Source: Peptoclostridium litorale DSM 5388 (lineage in GTDB: Bacteria; Bacillota; Clostridia; Peptostreptococcales; Peptostreptococcaceae). From it: 64,000 nucleotides of DNA. The notes beneath the pieces are model-generated. The model was not told where the DNA came from and made no database searches. It saw nothing but the letters and a program-made list of their open reading frames with translations. Every line of letters begins with the position of its first letter. Position 1 is the stretch's first letter. Position numbers and translations under genes: made by a program. The stretch spans positions 1 to 64,000 of the forward strand of contig NZ_FSRH01000014.1 in assembly GCF_900141635.1 (NCBI RefSeq), read 5' to 3'. Shown one piece after another: positions 32,813-43,928 of this stretch.

Positions 32813-33241
32813 CTATATGTCTAAAACTTCTGGATTTTGAGCGTCGTGGCCGTGAACATCTCCAGCGAATACTCTAAGTCTCTTCATCATTCTGCTTCTA
32901 AGTTTGTTCTTTGGAAGCATTCCGTTTACAGCATGGTTTATAACCTCTTCTGGTTTTTCATCCATAAGTCTTCTGTATGGGATCTCTACAAGATTTCCAA
33001 CGTATCCTGTGTGGTATCTGTAAAGTTTTTGGTCAAGCTTCTTTCCTGTAAGCTTAACTTTAGCTGCATTTAAAACTATTACAAAGTCTCCTCCGTCAAC
33101 ATGTGGTGTATATGTTGGCTTATGCTTACCCATAAGTACTTTTGCTATTTCAGAAGTTAGACGTCCAAGAGTTTTTCCTTCTGCGTCAACTACATACCAT
33201 TTTCTTTGAACTTCGCTTGGCTTAGCTATATATGATTTCAT
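32813..33241 (-). CDS. rplM: 50S ribosomal protein L13
   Basis: 142 residues, starting [20 protein letters not shown] with the usual [12 protein letters not shown] and a GMLPKNKLR motif. L13 is an early assembly protein of the large subunit. Its ribosome site AAGGAGGG precedes the ATG; about 115 bases of AT-rich leader after a strong promoter could hold an L13-type control element, though I cannot show one. Confidence 0.97.
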   Translation of the reverse strand: MKSYIAKPSEVQRKWYVVDAEGKTLGRLTSEIAKVLMGKHKPTYTPHVDGGDFVIVLNAAKVKLTGKKLDQKLYRYHTGYVGNLVEIPYRRLMDEKPEEVINHAVNGMLPKNKLRSRMMKRLRVFAGDVHGHDAQNPEVLDI

Positions 33242-33356
33242 ACATGTCCCTCCTTACTGAGTTTCTTTAAAAAACTTTTATTTCGAAAGTTATATATCCG
33301 TATATAGTATATATAATATTCCGGGGCAGTGGTCTATTATATTAACATACCTTATA

Positions 33357-33385
33357 ATTTTAATACATGACATATGAGGTGTCAA
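33357..33385 (-). promoter_or_regulatory. Promoter of rplM-rpsI
   Basis: On the minus strand TTGACA (33380-33385), 17 bases, TAAAAT (33357-33362). A second TATAAT-like -10 lies about 25 bases further downstream. Confidence 0.87.
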
Positions 33386-33426
33386 GTATATAAATTCTTT
33401 TTTTGCAGCTTTATTTTTTGCCCTGT

Positions 33427-34161
33427 TTAATAGTATACCTCTTTAAGCATTAGACCGTTTGCAGGCGCTGTTTTCCCGGCATTTTTTCTGTCCTTCGAAA
33501 GTATTATATCCTTTATCTCCTCCGGATTCTTTTTTCCAAGCCCTACGTCCACAAGAGTGCCCATTATTATCCTCACCATATTGTACAAAAAACTCTTCCC
33601 GCTTATCTCCATAGATATCATGTCATCATTCTCAATGAACTCTATTGTGTATACTGTTCTGACATCGCTTGGATTCGACGCTCCCGTCGACTTAAATGCT
33701 CCAAAATCATGTGACCCTATTATATATTGCGCAGCCTCTCTCATCCTTTGCACATCGAGTTTTTTTGCTACATGCCAACAGTAGTCCATGTGGATAGGGG
33801 ATGGAAATCTTCTATTGTATATGTTGTATACATATTTTTTCCCTTTGGCATGATATCTCGAATGAAAATCTATATGTGCAAGCTGTGCATCTATTACAGC
33901 TATATCCTTTGGTAGATGTGCATTTAATGCAAATGGAAGCCTTTCAACCGGTATGCTTATATCCGCCCTGAAATTTATGCACTTGCCGCATGCATGCACC
34001 CCTGCGTCAGTTCTCGAGCTTCCATTTACGCTTATTTTTTGCCCTGTCACTTTGTAGAGGACTTTTTCAATCTCTCCCTGCACTGTAGGGGCGTTTGTCT
34101 GCCTCTGCCAGCCGGAATATCTCGTCCCCTTGTATTCTATTATCATTTTAATATTTTTCAC
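33427..34161 (-). CDS. truA: tRNA pseudouridine(38-40) synthase TruA
   Basis: Makes pseudouridine in the anticodon stem of many tRNAs. About 244 residues with IEYKGTRYSGWQRQ near the start and the catalytic aspartate in GSSRTDAGVHA (about 50). The frame opens further upstream; AAGGTG directly abuts an ATG at 34167 and stands 5-6 bases from a GTG at 34161, so the GTG is preferred, with some doubt. It is the last gene of the ecf transporter unit, as in many Firmicutes. No terminator is visible before the rplM promoter. Confidence 0.93.
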   Translation of the reverse strand: MKNIKMIIEYKGTRYSGWQRQTNAPTVQGEIEKVLYKVTGQKISVNGSSRTDAGVHACGKCINFRADISIPVERLPFALNAHLPKDIAVIDAQLAHIDFHSRYHAKGKKYVYNIYNRRFPSPIHMDYCWHVAKKLDVQRMREAAQYIIGSHDFGAFKSTGASNPSDVRTVYTIEFIENDDMISMEISGKSFLYNMVRIIMGTLVDVGLGKKNPEEIKDIILSKDRKNAGKTAPANGLMLKEVYY

Positions 34162-34202
34162 GTTCATCACCTTCAATATAAAACTCCACACTTATATTCC
34201 AT

Positions 34203-35003
34203 TTAGATAATCCACCTTGAAGCTACTATGCCTGCCATGTATATTGACATTATACCATATGATATATAGTCCCTTTTTTCCATTCTTATCTGTTTCATTC
34301 TGGTTCTGTTTTCGCCGCCTCTGTAGCATCTGGCTTCCATTGCCATTGCCAGCTCATCAGCCCTTCTAAATGCGCTTATGAAAAGCGGCACTAGAAGCGG
34401 CACTAGGTTTTTGGCTCTGCGCATAAGGTTTTTGCTTTCAAAGTCTGCTCCCCTTGCCATTTGAGCCTTCATTATCTTGTCAGTCTCGTCTAGCAGAGTC
34501 GGTATGAATCTTAGTGCTATTGTCATCATCATCGCCAATTCATGAGCCGGAACCCCTATCTTTTTAAATGGATTAAGCAGCATCTCTATCCCATCTGTAA
34601 GCTGTATGGGCGATGTCGCAAGAGTAAGTATGGAAGTTCCTATTATAAGAAATATCAGCCTTACAACCATGAATACACCCTGCCTTAGCCCTTCGCTTGT
34701 GAGCTTTAGCGGACCCATGCTCCATATAAGCTCTCCCGGAGTCAAGAACATGTTTATGACGAGAGTAAGCACAAGTATCGGAATAAGCGGCTTTAATCCT
34801 TTAATCACGTACCCTGCAGGTATCTTGGACATTCCTATTACTCCCCCTAGGAATAGTATTATGAGCGCGTATGGCACAAATGAGTCTATTATGAAAAGGG
34901 ATGCCATGAATGCAAACGTACCTGCTATTTTTACTCTCGGGTCAAGTCTGTGTATTATGGAGTCACATGGGTAGTACTGTCCAATTGTTATGTCCTTTAA
35001 CAT
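34203..35003 (-). CDS. ecfT: ECF transporter transmembrane component EcfT
   Basis: A 266-residue membrane protein with about five to six helices. The two coupling motifs that touch the ATPases are visible as MARGADFES (about 182) and MEARCYRGG (about 224). It links the EcfA1/EcfA2 motor to separate vitamin-binding S components. Its ATG overlaps the end of ecfA2 by 7 bases. Confidence 0.95.
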   Translation of the reverse strand: MLKDITIGQYYPCDSIIHRLDPRVKIAGTFAFMASLFIIDSFVPYALIILFLGGVIGMSKIPAGYVIKGLKPLIPILVLTLVINMFLTPGELIWSMGPLKLTSEGLRQGVFMVVRLIFLIIGTSILTLATSPIQLTDGIEMLLNPFKKIGVPAHELAMMMTIALRFIPTLLDETDKIMKAQMARGADFESKNLMRRAKNLVPLLVPLFISAFRRADELAMAMEARCYRGGENRTRMKQIRMEKRDYISYGIMSIYMAGIVASRWII

Positions 35004-35860
35004 TTTTTGTTCTCCTTAATGTATTTTAGTATTTCAGACTTCGCCTCTTCTATTGTTATTATGTCTTCCCTTATGCCAAATCCTTTTGCCCTTAGCTTTT
35101 TGACAAGTTCTAAAACTGAAGGCACCCCCAGCCCTATGCCCTTGAGCCTGTCTTCATGTCTGAAGACCTCCCTTGGAGTTCCCTCTATTTCAGCCTTTCC
35201 TCTGTTCATGACTATAAGCCTGTCTGCAAGCTTGGCCATGTCCTCCATGCTGTGCGACACTATTATTATTGTTATCCCATATTTTGAGTGCAGCTGCTTT
35301 ATCTGGGCGAGTATATCGTCTCTTCCTTTTGGATCAAGACCTGCAGTAGGCTCGTCAAGTATTAGCACTTCAGGCTTCATTGCTATAACTCCCGCTATTG
35401 CCACCCTTCTTCTTTGCCCTCCCGAAAGGTCAAAAGGCGACCTGTCTTTCAGCCGCTCAAAGTCAAGCCCGACTATCTCCATTGATTCCTTTATCCTTTC
35501 GTGAATTTCATCTTCTGACATTCCAAGATTTGACGGACCAAAAGCTATATCTTTGTATATGGTTTCCTCGAATATCTGATATTCTGGGTATTGGAATACA
35601 AGGCCCACCTTTTTCCTTATGCTAGTAAGGCTGACGCCTTCTCCCGTTATGTCAAGATCGTTTATTATTATCTTTCCAGATGTAGGCTTTAAGAGGCCGT
35701 TAAGATGCTGTACAAGGGTAGACTTGCCTGATCCCGTATGTCCTATGAGCCCTATGAACTCGCCTTTTTTTATTTCAATATTCACTCCGTCAAGAGCCCT
35801 GCTTTCAAAGGGGCTTTTGGGATTGTAAATGTGCACAAGATCTTTTACTATTATCGACAT
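34997..35860 (-). CDS. ecfA2: ECF transporter ATPase EcfA2
   Basis: A 287-residue ABC ATPase: Walker [10 protein letters not shown] (about 37), Q-loop FQYPEYQIF (about 90), signature [13 protein letters not shown] (about 146), Walker [14 protein letters not shown] and a switch histidine in VSHSMED. It overlaps the end of ecfA1 by 10 bases. In the group II ECF system one general motor serves several S components encoded elsewhere. Confidence 0.95.
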   Translation of the reverse strand: MSIIVKDLVHIYNPKSPFESRALDGVNIEIKKGEFIGLIGHTGSGKSTLVQHLNGLLKPTSGKIIINDLDITGEGVSLTSIRKKVGLVFQYPEYQIFEETIYKDIAFGPSNLGMSEDEIHERIKESMEIVGLDFERLKDRSPFDLSGGQRRRVAIAGVIAMKPEVLILDEPTAGLDPKGRDDILAQIKQLHSKYGITIIIVSHSMEDMAKLADRLIVMNRGKAEIEGTPREVFRHEDRLKGIGLGVPSVLELVKKLRAKGFGIREDIITIEEAKSEILKYIKENKKC

Positions 35861-36681
35861 AAGCTATTCACCATCTCATCTACAGTTAATATATTTGAAT
35901 CCATATCTATTCCACACTTTTTAAGCTCATATGCAAGTTCCGTCATCTGTGGAACGTCAAGCCCAAGCTCTTTAAGCTTTTCAACCTGGACAAATATCTC
36001 CCTTGGATGCCCCTGCATTACAAGCCTTCCGGCCTCCATTACAAACAGCCTGTCCGCATCCACTGCCTCTTCCATGAAGTGCGTTATGTGTATTATGGTT
36101 ATTCCGTCTTCTTTATTTAGCCTTTTTATGGTGCTTATTACCTCTCTTCTGCCTGAAGGATCGAGCATGGCTGTCGATTCGTCAAATATTATGCAGTCAG
36201 GCTTCATTGCTATGACTCCCGCTATTGCCACCCTTTGCTTTTGTCCTCCAGAAAGCAGGTGCGGCCCTTTTTTTCTGTATTCGTACATGTCTACTGCATT
36301 AAGGGCATCATCAACCCTTTTCCTTATCTCTCTCGGCTCTATTCCCAGGTTTTCAGGGCCAAACGCGACGTCTTCCTCAACTACTGTAGCCACAAGCTGG
36401 TTGTCCGGGTTTTGGAATACCATTCCCGCAGTCTGCCTTATGTCCCAGAGCCTGCTTTCTTCGCCGGTGTCCATGCCCTTTACTATTACCTTTCCTCTCG
36501 TAGGGCGCAGTATGGCATTGAGGTGCTTTGCCAGCGTCGATTTTCCTGAGCCGTTATGGCCTATTATGACTGCAAATTCACCTTTTTTTACATCGAGGCT
36601 TATCCCGTCAAGCGCCTTTAGGGTCTCTTCTTCTTTCGAATATTCAAACTCAACATTTTCAACTCTTATTATATCATCCAT
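35851..36681 (-). CDS. ecfA1: ECF transporter ATPase EcfA1
   Basis: 276 residues: Walker [11 protein letters not shown]-loop FQNPDNQLV, signature [13 protein letters not shown] and Walker [15 protein letters not shown], where DEST in place of DEPT is the usual EcfA1 mark. The open frame extends 25 codons upstream, but GGAGAG lies 6-7 bases before the ATG at 36681, and family proteins begin here. First gene of ecfA1-ecfA2-ecfT-truA, with its own promoter. Confidence 0.95.
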   Translation of the reverse strand: MDDIIRVENVEFEYSKEEETLKALDGISLDVKKGEFAVIIGHNGSGKSTLAKHLNAILRPTRGKVIVKGMDTGEESRLWDIRQTAGMVFQNPDNQLVATVVEEDVAFGPENLGIEPREIRKRVDDALNAVDMYEYRKKGPHLLSGGQKQRVAIAGVIAMKPDCIIFDESTAMLDPSGRREVISTIKRLNKEDGITIIHITHFMEEAVDADRLFVMEAGRLVMQGHPREIFVQVEKLKELGLDVPQMTELAYELKKCGIDMDSNILTVDEMVNSLCR

Positions 36682-36786
36682 ATTATCTCTCCATTTTGAT
36701 GCATCGTACAATCGATCATCCATATGATTTTGACCTGCCCACATTTTAACGTCCATAAATCAGCAGTCAAATCTTCCAACAATACT

Positions 36787-36815
36787 ATTATATAAAAGCC
36801 TTTGCTATTTTTAAA
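36787..36815 (-). promoter_or_regulatory. Promoter of the ecf-truA unit
   Basis: On the minus strand TTTAAA (36810-36815), 17 bases, TATAAT (36787-36792). Confidence 0.65.
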
Positions 36816-36885
36816 GTCTAATGCTCTCTTTATGATGCACACAGGCCTCCGCTTATTGGAAATAAGAAGATTTTATATGCATTAT

Positions 36886-36917
36886 AAAAAGGGGAATTAA
36901 GCTTATGCCTAATTCCC
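36886..36917 (-). terminator. Terminator of the S10-spc-alpha transcript
   Basis: GGGAATTA (36892-36899) pairs with TAATTCCC (36910-36917), followed on the minus strand by CCTTTTT, directly past the rplQ stop. Confidence 0.8.
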
Positions 36918-36923
36918 TGCCCG

Positions 36924-37265
36924 TTAAACTAATTCAATTATAGCCATTTCAGCTGCATCGCCTCTTCTTGGCCCAAGCTTCATTATTCTAGTGTATCCAC
37001 CGTTTCTTTCGCTGTACTTAGGTGCTATCTCATCGAATAGAGCCGCAACTACGTCTCTGTCCATAACGTAAGAAAGTACCTGACGCTTTGCATGAAGGTC
37101 TCCCCTCTTGCCAAGAGTAATCATCTTTTCAGCCATTCTACGAGTTTCTTTAGCTCTAGTTTCTGTAGTCTGTATTCTACCGCTTCTTAGAAGATCCGTA
37201 ACAAGGTTTCTAAGCATAAGATTTCTATGTGCAGTAACACGACCTAGCTTACGCTGTTTTGCCAT
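36924..37265 (-). CDS. rplQ: 50S ribosomal protein L17
   Basis: 113 residues with [22 protein letters not shown] at the start and the typical [16 protein letters not shown] end. L17 lies near the exit tunnel of the large subunit. Last gene of the alpha operon, 24 bases after rpoA. Confidence 0.97.
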   Translation of the reverse strand: MAKQRKLGRVTAHRNLMLRNLVTDLLRSGRIQTTETRAKETRRMAEKMITLGKRGDLHAKRQVLSYVMDRDVVAALFDEIAPKYSERNGGYTRIMKLGPRRGDAAEMAIIELV

Positions 37266-37289
37266 GACTATGCCTCCTTTGCCTGCCTA

Positions 37290-38237
37290 TTATTCTTCAG
37301 TTGGTTGTAGACCCAGGCCAAGCTCTGAAAGCTTTCTTTCCACTTCTTCAAGTGATTTTTTACCCAGATTCCTAACCTTCATCATATCTTCTTCTGATTT
37401 GGAAGTAAGTTCTTCCACAGTATTTATGCCTGCTCTCTTCAGACAGTTATATGATCTAACTGAAAGGTCAAGTTCTTCTATTGTCATCTCAAGAACTTTT
37501 TCCTTCTTGTCTTCTTCTTTTTCAACCATTATCTCAACACTGCTCACGTGCTGAGTAAGGTCTATGAAAAGGTTAAGGTGCTCAACAAGTATCTTTGATG
37601 CCAAAGATACACCCTCTTGAGGGTTTATGCTGCCGTTTGTCCAAACTTCAAGCAGAAGCTTGTCATAGTCTGTCATCTGGCCCACTCTTGTGTTTTCAAC
37701 CTTGTAGCTTACCTTTTCAACTGGAGTGTATATAGAGTCAACTGGTATAACTCCGATAGGCATATTGCTATCTTTGTTGTTCTCAGCTGAAACATATCCT
37801 CTTCCTCTATCTATGTTTATCTCCATATACAACTTGGCATCTTTCTCCATAGTCAATATATGAAGATCCTTGTTTAATATTTCCACATTAGGCGGACACA
37901 CTATGTCTCCAGCCTTTATAACGCCTTCTCCTTGAGCATCTATTATAAGCGTTTGCGGTTCGTCTCCGTCTAGTTGCGCTGAAAGCTCTTTGAAAGAAAG
38001 TATGATTTCCGTCACATCTTCCTTTACTCCAGGTATTGTGGAAAACTCATGAAGAACTCCGTCAATCTTTACAGATGTAACTGCTACACCTGGAAGAGAT
38101 GACAGAAGTATTCTTCTAAGAGCATTACCTATGGTAATGCCATAGCCTCTCTCAAGAGGCTCCACTATGAATTTGCCATATTTACCGTCTTGGCTCAGTT
38201 CAACTATCTCAACTTTTGGTTTTTCAATTTCAATCAT
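37290..38237 (-). CDS. rpoA: RNA polymerase alpha subunit
   Basis: 315 residues. The N-terminal assembly domain has [23 protein letters not shown] (about 28); the C-terminal domain (about 245-310) contains the helix-hairpin-helix segment [13 protein letters not shown] and [12 protein letters not shown] that binds UP elements and regulators. Between rpsD and rplQ, the usual alpha-operon place. Confidence 0.98.
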   Translation of the reverse strand: MIEIEKPKVEIVELSQDGKYGKFIVEPLERGYGITIGNALRRILLSSLPGVAVTSVKIDGVLHEFSTIPGVKEDVTEIILSFKELSAQLDGDEPQTLIIDAQGEGVIKAGDIVCPPNVEILNKDLHILTMEKDAKLYMEINIDRGRGYVSAENNKDSNMPIGVIPVDSIYTPVEKVSYKVENTRVGQMTDYDKLLLEVWTNGSINPQEGVSLASKILVEHLNLFIDLTQHVSSVEIMVEKEEDKKEKVLEMTIEELDLSVRSYNCLKRAGINTVEELTSKSEEDMMKVRNLGKKSLEEVERKLSELGLGLQPTEE

Positions 38238-38285
38238 CTAATGCCCCTCCTTAAAATTTTTAAAAGCATCGAGGGTAGTCAATTA

Positions 38286-38912
38286 CTACTTAGAGTATAG
38301 CTCGACAATTAGATGCTCTGCTATGTCTAGGTCTATATCTTCTCTTGTTGGAAGTGACACTATTTTTCCAGACATTTTTTCAGCGTCTATATCAAGCCAG
38401 TTAGGAACCACTCTTGTAAAGTTCTCAACTAGAGACTTGAATTTAGCTGAAGATCTTGATCTTTCTTTAACTGCTATTACATCTCCCACTTCAACTGTAA
38501 GTGAAGGTATGTCTACCTTTTTTCCGTTAAGAGTGAAATGTCCGTGTGTTACTAACTGTCTAGCTTCTTTTCTAGAACCTGCTAGTCCCATTCTGAATAC
38601 AACATTGTCAAGTCTTCTCTCAAGAAGGCTAAGCATGTTTTCACCGGCCATACCCTTCATTTTCTCAGCTTTTTCAAAAAGGTTTCTGAACTGAGTTTCA
38701 AGCATTCCGTATATTCTCTTAACTTTTTGCTTTTCTCTAAGCTGCATTCCGTAGTTAGACTGCTTCTTAGCTCTGCTCTGTCCGTGCTGTCCAGGAGCAT
38801 AGTTTCTCTTGTTTATAGCACATTTATCTGTATAGCATCTATCACCTTTAAGGAAAAGTTTCATTCCCTCTCTACGGCATAGTCTGCATGATGCGTCCGT
38901 ATATCTTGCCAT
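38286..38912 (-). CDS. rpsD: 30S ribosomal protein S4, zinc-binding type
   Basis: 208 residues. Four cysteines near the start (CRLCRREG, then CYTDKC) mark the zinc-containing C+ form. The S4 RNA-binding fold (about 95-160, [13 protein letters not shown]) follows. S4 starts 30S assembly. In Bacillus rpsD is a separate self-regulated gene; here it lies inside the alpha operon between rpsK and rpoA, the usual clostridial order. Confidence 0.97.
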   Translation of the reverse strand: MARYTDASCRLCRREGMKLFLKGDRCYTDKCAINKRNYAPGQHGQSRAKKQSNYGMQLREKQKVKRIYGMLETQFRNLFEKAEKMKGMAGENMLSLLERRLDNVVFRMGLAGSRKEARQLVTHGHFTLNGKKVDIPSLTVEVGDVIAVKERSRSSAKFKSLVENFTRVVPNWLDIDAEKMSGKIVSLPTREDIDLDIAEHLIVELYSK

Positions 38913-38935
38913 TTAATTACACCTCCTGCTTCTCG

Positions 38936-39331
38936 TTAAACTCTTCTTCTCTTTGGTGGTCTACATCCATTGTGAGGAATCGGAGTAACATCTTTTATCA
39001 TAGTTATCTCAAGACCTGCAGCCTGAAGAGATCTTATTGCCGCTTCACGACCAGCTCCTGGCCCTTTTACAAATACTTCAACAGCCTTAAGTCCGTGGCT
39101 CATTGCAGCTTTAGTCGCCTCTTCTGCACACATTTGAGCTGCAAACGGAGTTGACTTTCTTGATCCCTTGAATCCTACTTGTCCTGCACTCGCCCACGAA
39201 ATTACGTTTCCTTTAACATCCGTTATAGAAACTATAGTGTTGTTGAATGTAGACTTTACATGAGCATGTCCACGTTCAATGTTTTTACGCTCTCTTCTCT
39301 TTACACGAGTTGTCTTCTTTGGCTTAGCCAT
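38936..39331 (-). CDS. rpsK: 30S ribosomal protein S11
   Basis: 131 residues with [15 protein letters not shown] and the conserved end [11 protein letters not shown]. It forms the platform near the 3-prime end of 16S rRNA. Confidence 0.97.
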   Translation of the reverse strand: MAKPKKTTRVKRRERKNIERGHAHVKSTFNNTIVSITDVKGNVISWASAGQVGFKGSRKSTPFAAQMCAEEATKAAMSHGLKAVEVFVKGPGAGREAAIRSLQAAGLEITMIKDVTPIPHNGCRPPKRRRV

Positions 39332-39354
39332 TTTTGACTTCCCTCCTCACCTAA

Positions 39355-39723
39355 TTATTTCTTCTTACGAGATACTGTTCTCTTTGGTCCTTTTCTAGTT
39401 CTTGCATTTGTCTTAGTCTTTTGACCTCTTAGTGGAAGACCTTTCATGTGACGTATTCCTCTGTAGCACTTTATATCTCTAAGTCTCTTTATGTTAAGTG
39501 CTATTTCTCTTCTAAGGTCACCTTCTACGATGTAATCTTCGTCTATTACTCTTCTTAGTTCGTTAACTTCTTCTTCTGTAAGATCCTTGATTCTTGTATC
39601 CGCGTTTATGTTAGCAGATACTAGTATCTTGTTTGAAGTTTTTCTTCCTATACCGTATATATAAGTAAGACCGATTTCTACTCTCTTGTCTCTTGGTAAA
39701 TCGACTCCAGCGATTCTTGCCAT
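39355..39723 (-). CDS. rpsM: 30S ribosomal protein S13
   Basis: 122 residues, [26 protein letters not shown] at the start and the basic tail [14 protein letters not shown]-like end that contacts P-site tRNA; also bridges to the large subunit. About 130 bases without a gene separate it from rpmJ. Confidence 0.97.
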   Translation of the reverse strand: MARIAGVDLPRDKRVEIGLTYIYGIGRKTSNKILVSANINADTRIKDLTEEEVNELRRVIDEDYIVEGDLRREIALNIKRLRDIKCYRGIRHMKGLPLRGQKTKTNARTRKGPKRTVSRKKK

Positions 39724-39853
39724 GCTCTCTTACACCTCCTACATATTAAACATTGCACCCGAAGGTTTTTATCTGTCGATAAAGCCTTTGTAACTCAAAT
39801 ACACAACTAACTATTATAATACATGTGCATCTGAATTACCAGCTTTATATTGA

Positions 39854-39979
<126 letters not shown>

Positions 39980-39984
39980 TTAGA

Positions 39985-40203
39985 CTACTTCTTGCGCCAT
40001 ACTATTCTTCCTCTTGTAAGGTCATAAGGAGACATCTCAATAGTAACCTTATCCCCAGGAAGTATTCTTATGAAATTCATTCTTAATTTTCCTGAGATAT
40101 GTGCAAGAACTATGTGTTCGTTTTCAAGCTTAACCTTAAACATAGCGTTTGGTAAAGCTTCTACAACGGTACCTTCCAGTTCAATAACGTCTTTTTTGGC
40201 CAT
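39985..40203 (-). CDS. infA: Translation initiation factor IF-1
   Basis: 72 residues, a single S1-like OB fold with [26 protein letters not shown] and the end [13 protein letters not shown]. Binds the A site of the 30S subunit during initiation. Preceded by the KOW-domain gene. Confidence 0.97.
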   Translation of the reverse strand: MAKKDVIELEGTVVEALPNAMFKVKLENEHIVLAHISGKLRMNFIRILPGDKVTIEMSPYDLTRGRIVWRKK

Positions 40204-40227
40204 TAAACAACTTACCTCCCATTTGAA

Positions 40228-40509
40228 TTAGGATCTAAGGCCTAGCTTTTCAAGTTCTCTTCTTAAAAATGCATTGTTTATCTTATCACCATTTTTTATC
40301 CGTTTTGCAAGTTCATATGAAAAAGTACTCAGCTTCACAAGATGCTTTACCTTTTTCATTTTGGGCTTGTCAATTCTTCTCATGTCTCCGTCTGCTACAA
40401 AGATGTAATTTTCATCAGCTATGCCGATTACAAAAAGTATCCTGCCCTTGTCTCTTCCAGCCTTAGATTTAACAGCTTGTCCGATTTCATAATCAGTTCT
40501 CTCGTTCAA
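40228..40509 (-). CDS. KOW-domain RNA-binding protein, L14e-like
   Basis: About 93 residues. The N-terminal half is a KOW motif (EIGQAVKSKAGRDKGRILFVIG) like that of archaeal/eukaryotic L14e; the C-terminal half is basic and helical. Proteins of this type stand between map and infA in many Clostridia; their function is not known. The frame can open at a GTG inside the AGAGGTGA site; the TTG at 40509 is more likely. Confidence 0.85.
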   Translation of the reverse strand: MNERTDYEIGQAVKSKAGRDKGRILFVIGIADENYIFVADGDMRRIDKPKMKKVKHLVKLSTFSYELAKRIKNGDKINNAFLRRELEKLGLRS

Positions 40510-40540
40510 AAAAGTCACCTCTTTTTAACCTCTTTTAATC

Positions 40541-41287
40541 CTATATGCAGGTTAAAAGCATAGGTTCATCTTTTGTTATAACCAGTGTGTGCTCATAATG
40601 GGCTGACTTTTTGCCATCCACTGTAACTGCAGTCCATCCGTCGTCAAGAACCTTCACATGGTAGCTACCCGCATTAACCATAGGCTCCACTGCAAGCACC
40701 ATGCCTTCTTGAAGCCTTACACCTTTCCCAGGTGGGCCGTAATGCGGTATTTGTGGATCTTCATGCAGGTTTGCTCCTACTCCGTGACCCACAAAATCTC
40801 TTACTACCGAAAAACCGTTCATTTCAACATGAGCCTGAACTGCATGGGATATATCAGAAAGTCTATATCCAAGTCTTGCAAACTTGAGTCCTTCATAAAA
40901 ACTTTGTCTGGTAACTTCGATAAGCTTTTCATCTTCTTGTGTGATTTTTCCCACACCATGTGTCTTTGCTGCATCTCCATGATATCCCTTGTAGTATGCG
41001 CCTATATCGAGACTTATTATGTCTCCTTCCATAAGCACCCTGTTACTAGGTATTCCATGCACTACCTGCTCATTTACAGATGCGCATATGGTGCATGGAA
41101 ATCCTCCATATCCTTTAAATGAAGGCTCAGCATTACATTTTCTTATGTGCCTTTCAGCAATTTCATCCAGCTCAATAGTTGTAATTCCCGGACTTATCTT
41201 TTCTCTCAACAGTTCGTGAACTTCAGCCACTATCTTGCCGGCATCCGCCATAAGATCTATTTCTTTAGGCGATTTTATTATTATCAT
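40541..41287 (-). CDS. map: Methionine aminopeptidase, type I
   Basis: 248 residues, removing the start methionine from new proteins. Pita-bread metal ligands are seen in [17 protein letters not shown] (two Asp), the FVGHGVG histidine, AVEPMV and YEHTLVI glutamates. The ATG shares one base with the adk stop (TAATG). Confidence 0.97.
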   Translation of the reverse strand: MIIIKSPKEIDLMADAGKIVAEVHELLREKISPGITTIELDEIAERHIRKCNAEPSFKGYGGFPCTICASVNEQVVHGIPSNRVLMEGDIISLDIGAYYKGYHGDAAKTHGVGKITQEDEKLIEVTRQSFYEGLKFARLGYRLSDISHAVQAHVEMNGFSVVRDFVGHGVGANLHEDPQIPHYGPPGKGVRLQEGMVLAVEPMVNAGSYHVKVLDDGWTAVTVDGKKSAHYEHTLVITKDEPMLLTCI

Positions 41288-41937
41288 TAAGATTCACTTC
41301 CTAGGGCATTTACTATGTCTTCAAACACTTTTTCAATGGACTGCTGTCCATCTATATCAACAAGTATCCCCTTTTTAGAATAATACTCTGCAAGAGGTTT
41401 TGTCTGATCAAGGTAAACTGCAATCCTCTTTGACACAGTCTCCTGCGTATCGTCATCTCTTTGATAAAGCTCACCGCCGCAAAGACTGCAAACGCCTTCT
41501 TCCTTTGGTGGATTGAATTCTATGTGATATGCAGCACCACAGTTTCTGCATATTCTTCTTCCGATAGCTCTTTTAACAAGTATTTCCTTGTCAACGTCTA
41601 TGTTTACTACCTTGTCCAGGTTCATATCCATTTCGCCAAGTACTTTGTCAAGCTCATCAGCCTGATTTACTGTTCTTGGAAATCCATCAAGCAAAAATCC
41701 TTGCTTGCAGTCGTCTTCAACAAGTCTTGACTTTACAAGATCAACTACAAGTTCGTCTGGAACAAGAAGTCCCTTGTCCATGTAATCTTTTGCTTTCTTT
41801 CCAAGGTCAGTTCCTTCCTTGATGTTCTTTCTGAATATATCTCCTGTTGAAATATGAGGAATGTCATATTTTTGAACTATGCTTATCGCTTGTGTTCCCT
41901 TTCCTGCACCCGGAGGTCCTAAAAGTACTAACTTCAT
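41287..41937 (-). CDS. adk: Adenylate kinase, zinc LID type
   Basis: 216 residues, keeping AMP, ADP and ATP in balance. P-loop [11 protein letters not shown] at the start, GFPRTVNQ (about 85), and a LID with CRNCG and CSLCG (about 130-153) that should bind zinc, as usual in Gram-positives. Between secY and map, the typical spc operon end. Confidence 0.98.
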   Translation of the reverse strand: MKLVLLGPPGAGKGTQAISIVQKYDIPHISTGDIFRKNIKEGTDLGKKAKDYMDKGLLVPDELVVDLVKSRLVEDDCKQGFLLDGFPRTVNQADELDKVLGEMDMNLDKVVNIDVDKEILVKRAIGRRICRNCGAAYHIEFNPPKEEGVCSLCGGELYQRDDDTQETVSKRIAVYLDQTKPLAEYYSKKGILVDIDGQQSIEKVFEDIVNALGSES

Positions 41938-41993
41938 TCCGCCATCTCCCTGATTCTCAAGGCCAGGGGAAGCCCTTCCCCCATAACCTTTGT

Positions 41994-43262
41994 TTATTTC
42001 AAAAATCCCTGGTAATGTCTCATTAACATTTGCTGCTCAACCTGTTTCATTGTCTCCAGCGCAACTCCGACTACTATCAGAAGCGATGTTCCGCCGAATC
42101 TAAATGGCAGGTCTCCAAACTGTATTATCAGTGTAGGCAGCGCAGCTATAAGTGCAAGGAATATTGCTCCTGCCAGTGTCAATCGGCTTGACACTTTTTC
42201 CAGATAGTCTGCAGTTGGTTTACCTGGTCTTATTCCAGGTATGAATCCGCCGTGATTTTTCATGTTGTTTGCAACATCAACCGGGTTGAACATTATAGCC
42301 GTGTAGAAGTAAGTAAAGAATATTATAAGCAGAGCCTCTGTTGCAATATATATCCATACTCCCGGGTTCCCAGCTGGTGAAAACCACTTTGACACAAGCT
42401 CTTGGAAGTTGCCCTTAAAGAAAAATCCAAGTGTCTGTGGGAAGTAAAGCACTGATATTGCAAATATTACAGGTATAACTCCTGCCTGATTTACTTTTAT
42501 TGGTATGTGCGTGCTTTGTCCGCCATACATCTTTCTTCCTACCACTCTCTTTGCATACTGCACTGATATCTTTCTTTGTCCCTGCTGTATTGCTATTACA
42601 GAAACTATTATAGCCAGCGCAAGCAGTCCAAATACTATAAGTTTAACCGGACTGAGCTCTCCGCTCTTAACAAGCTTTATGCTGTTGAACAACGCGCCTG
42701 GAGCTCTTGAAATTATACCTATGAATATTATAAGCGATATTCCGTTTCCAATCCCTTTTTCAGTAACCTGCTCTCCAAGCCACATCAAAAAGGCTGTTCC
42801 TGCTGTAAGTGTAACTACAACAACTATTATCGAAAATACATCTGTATTTATAAGCGCTCTTCTAAAAAGACCTACGCTTATTCCAGTTGCTTGAAGAAGA
42901 GCTAGAATGACTGTTCCATATCTTGTAATCTGGGCCATTTTCTTTCTGCCCTCTTCTCCTGACTTTGCCATTTCCTCTATGCTAGGAAATGCTATAGTGA
43001 ACAACTGCATTATTATCGATGATGTGATGTATGGTGTTATACCAAGTGCAAATATTGTAAAGTTTGAGAATGCTCCTCCTGCGACAAGATCGTAGAATGA
43101 AAGCAGTCCCGCATTTTCAACAACTTGCCTTACATATGCTATGTCTATTCCAGGTACTGGTATTGAAGCCCCAATCCTGAATATTATTATCATAATAAAT
43201 GTAAATAATATTCTCTTTCTAAGATCGGGGATTTTCCAAGCATTTCTCAGTGTAGAAAGCAC
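41994..43262 (-). CDS. secY: Preprotein translocase subunit SecY
   Basis: 422 residues with ten membrane helices, forming the export channel. The plug region follows [21 protein letters not shown], and the cytosolic loop with [33 protein letters not shown] carries the ribosome- and SecA-binding arginine. Begins one base after rplO. Confidence 0.98.
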   Translation of the reverse strand: MLSTLRNAWKIPDLRKRILFTFIMIIIFRIGASIPVPGIDIAYVRQVVENAGLLSFYDLVAGGAFSNFTIFALGITPYITSSIIMQLFTIAFPSIEEMAKSGEEGRKKMAQITRYGTVILALLQATGISVGLFRRALINTDVFSIIVVVVTLTAGTAFLMWLGEQVTEKGIGNGISLIIFIGIISRAPGALFNSIKLVKSGELSPVKLIVFGLLALAIIVSVIAIQQGQRKISVQYAKRVVGRKMYGGQSTHIPIKVNQAGVIPVIFAISVLYFPQTLGFFFKGNFQELVSKWFSPAGNPGVWIYIATEALLIIFFTYFYTAIMFNPVDVANNMKNHGGFIPGIRPGKPTADYLEKVSSRLTLAGAIFLALIAALPTLIIQFGDLPFRFGGTSLLIVVGVALETMKQVEQQMLMRHYQGFLK

Positions 43263-43263
43263 A

Positions 43264-43713
43264 CTAAATCACCTCTGCTTTTCCACCAGCCGCTTCGATC
43301 TTTTCTATAGCAGACTTAGTGAATTTACTAGCCTTTATGCTTATTTTCTTTTCAAGCTTTCCGTCGCCTAGTATCTTTACTCCGTCCTTTTCGATCTTTC
43401 TTATTACTCCGCTTTCTAGAAGAAGCTCTGGAGTAACTTCAGTTCCATCTTCGAATCCGTTTAGTCTGTCTACATTTATTGTAGAGTAAACTTTTTCGAA
43501 TACACTATTGTTAAAACCACGCTTAGGAAGTCTTCTATATAGAGGCATCTGACCTCCCTCAAAACCTGGTCTAACTCCTCCACCTGAACGTGAATTTTGA
43601 CCATCTTGTCCACGGCCGGCAGTTTTACCTTGTCCAGTAGCTGTACCTCTACCTAGTCTTTTTCTCTTTCCTCTAACTGCACCTTTAGCCGGTTTAAGTT
43701 CATGTAATCTCAT
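43264..43713 (-). CDS. rplO: 50S ribosomal protein L15
   Basis: 149 residues with the [22 protein letters not shown] glycine/arginine-rich N-terminal extension that runs into the 23S core, then a globular domain. Confidence 0.97.
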   Translation of the reverse strand: MRLHELKPAKGAVRGKRKRLGRGTATGQGKTAGRGQDGQNSRSGGGVRPGFEGGQMPLYRRLPKRGFNNSVFEKVYSTINVDRLNGFEDGTEVTPELLLESGVIRKIEKDGVKILGDGKLEKKISIKASKFTKSAIEKIEAAGGKAEVI

Positions 43714-43737
43714 TTTGACACCTCCTTGCTATAAACT

Positions 43738-43917
43738 TTATGCTTCTGTTACTTCTACCATATGCTGAACTACGTTTATCATGCCTCTTGTTTGAGCATT
43801 GTCTGGCTTTTCAACCGTTTGCTCTCTCTTTGTAAGCCCCAAAGCCTCTATAGTCTTTCTCTGCTTTGGCGTTCTACCTATTACACTTCTTACTAGTTTT
43901 ATTTTTAAATTAGCCAT
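43738..43917 (-). CDS. rpmD: 50S ribosomal protein L30
   Basis: 59 residues, MANLKIKLVRSVIGRTPKQR. The in-frame GTG three codons upstream falls in AGGAGTG, so the ATG at 43917 is preferred. Present in Firmicutes and Gammaproteobacteria, absent in some groups. Confidence 0.95.
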   Translation of the reverse strand: MANLKIKLVRSVIGRTPKQRKTIEALGLTKREQTVEKPDNAQTRGMINVVQHMVEVTEA

Positions 43918-43928
43918 AGTTTTCACTC

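Noticed and set aside
35738-36727. A 329-codon plus-strand frame over ecfA1-ecfA2
   Set aside because: Serine-rich antisense shadow of two well-conserved ABC ATPases; no start signal or family motif.
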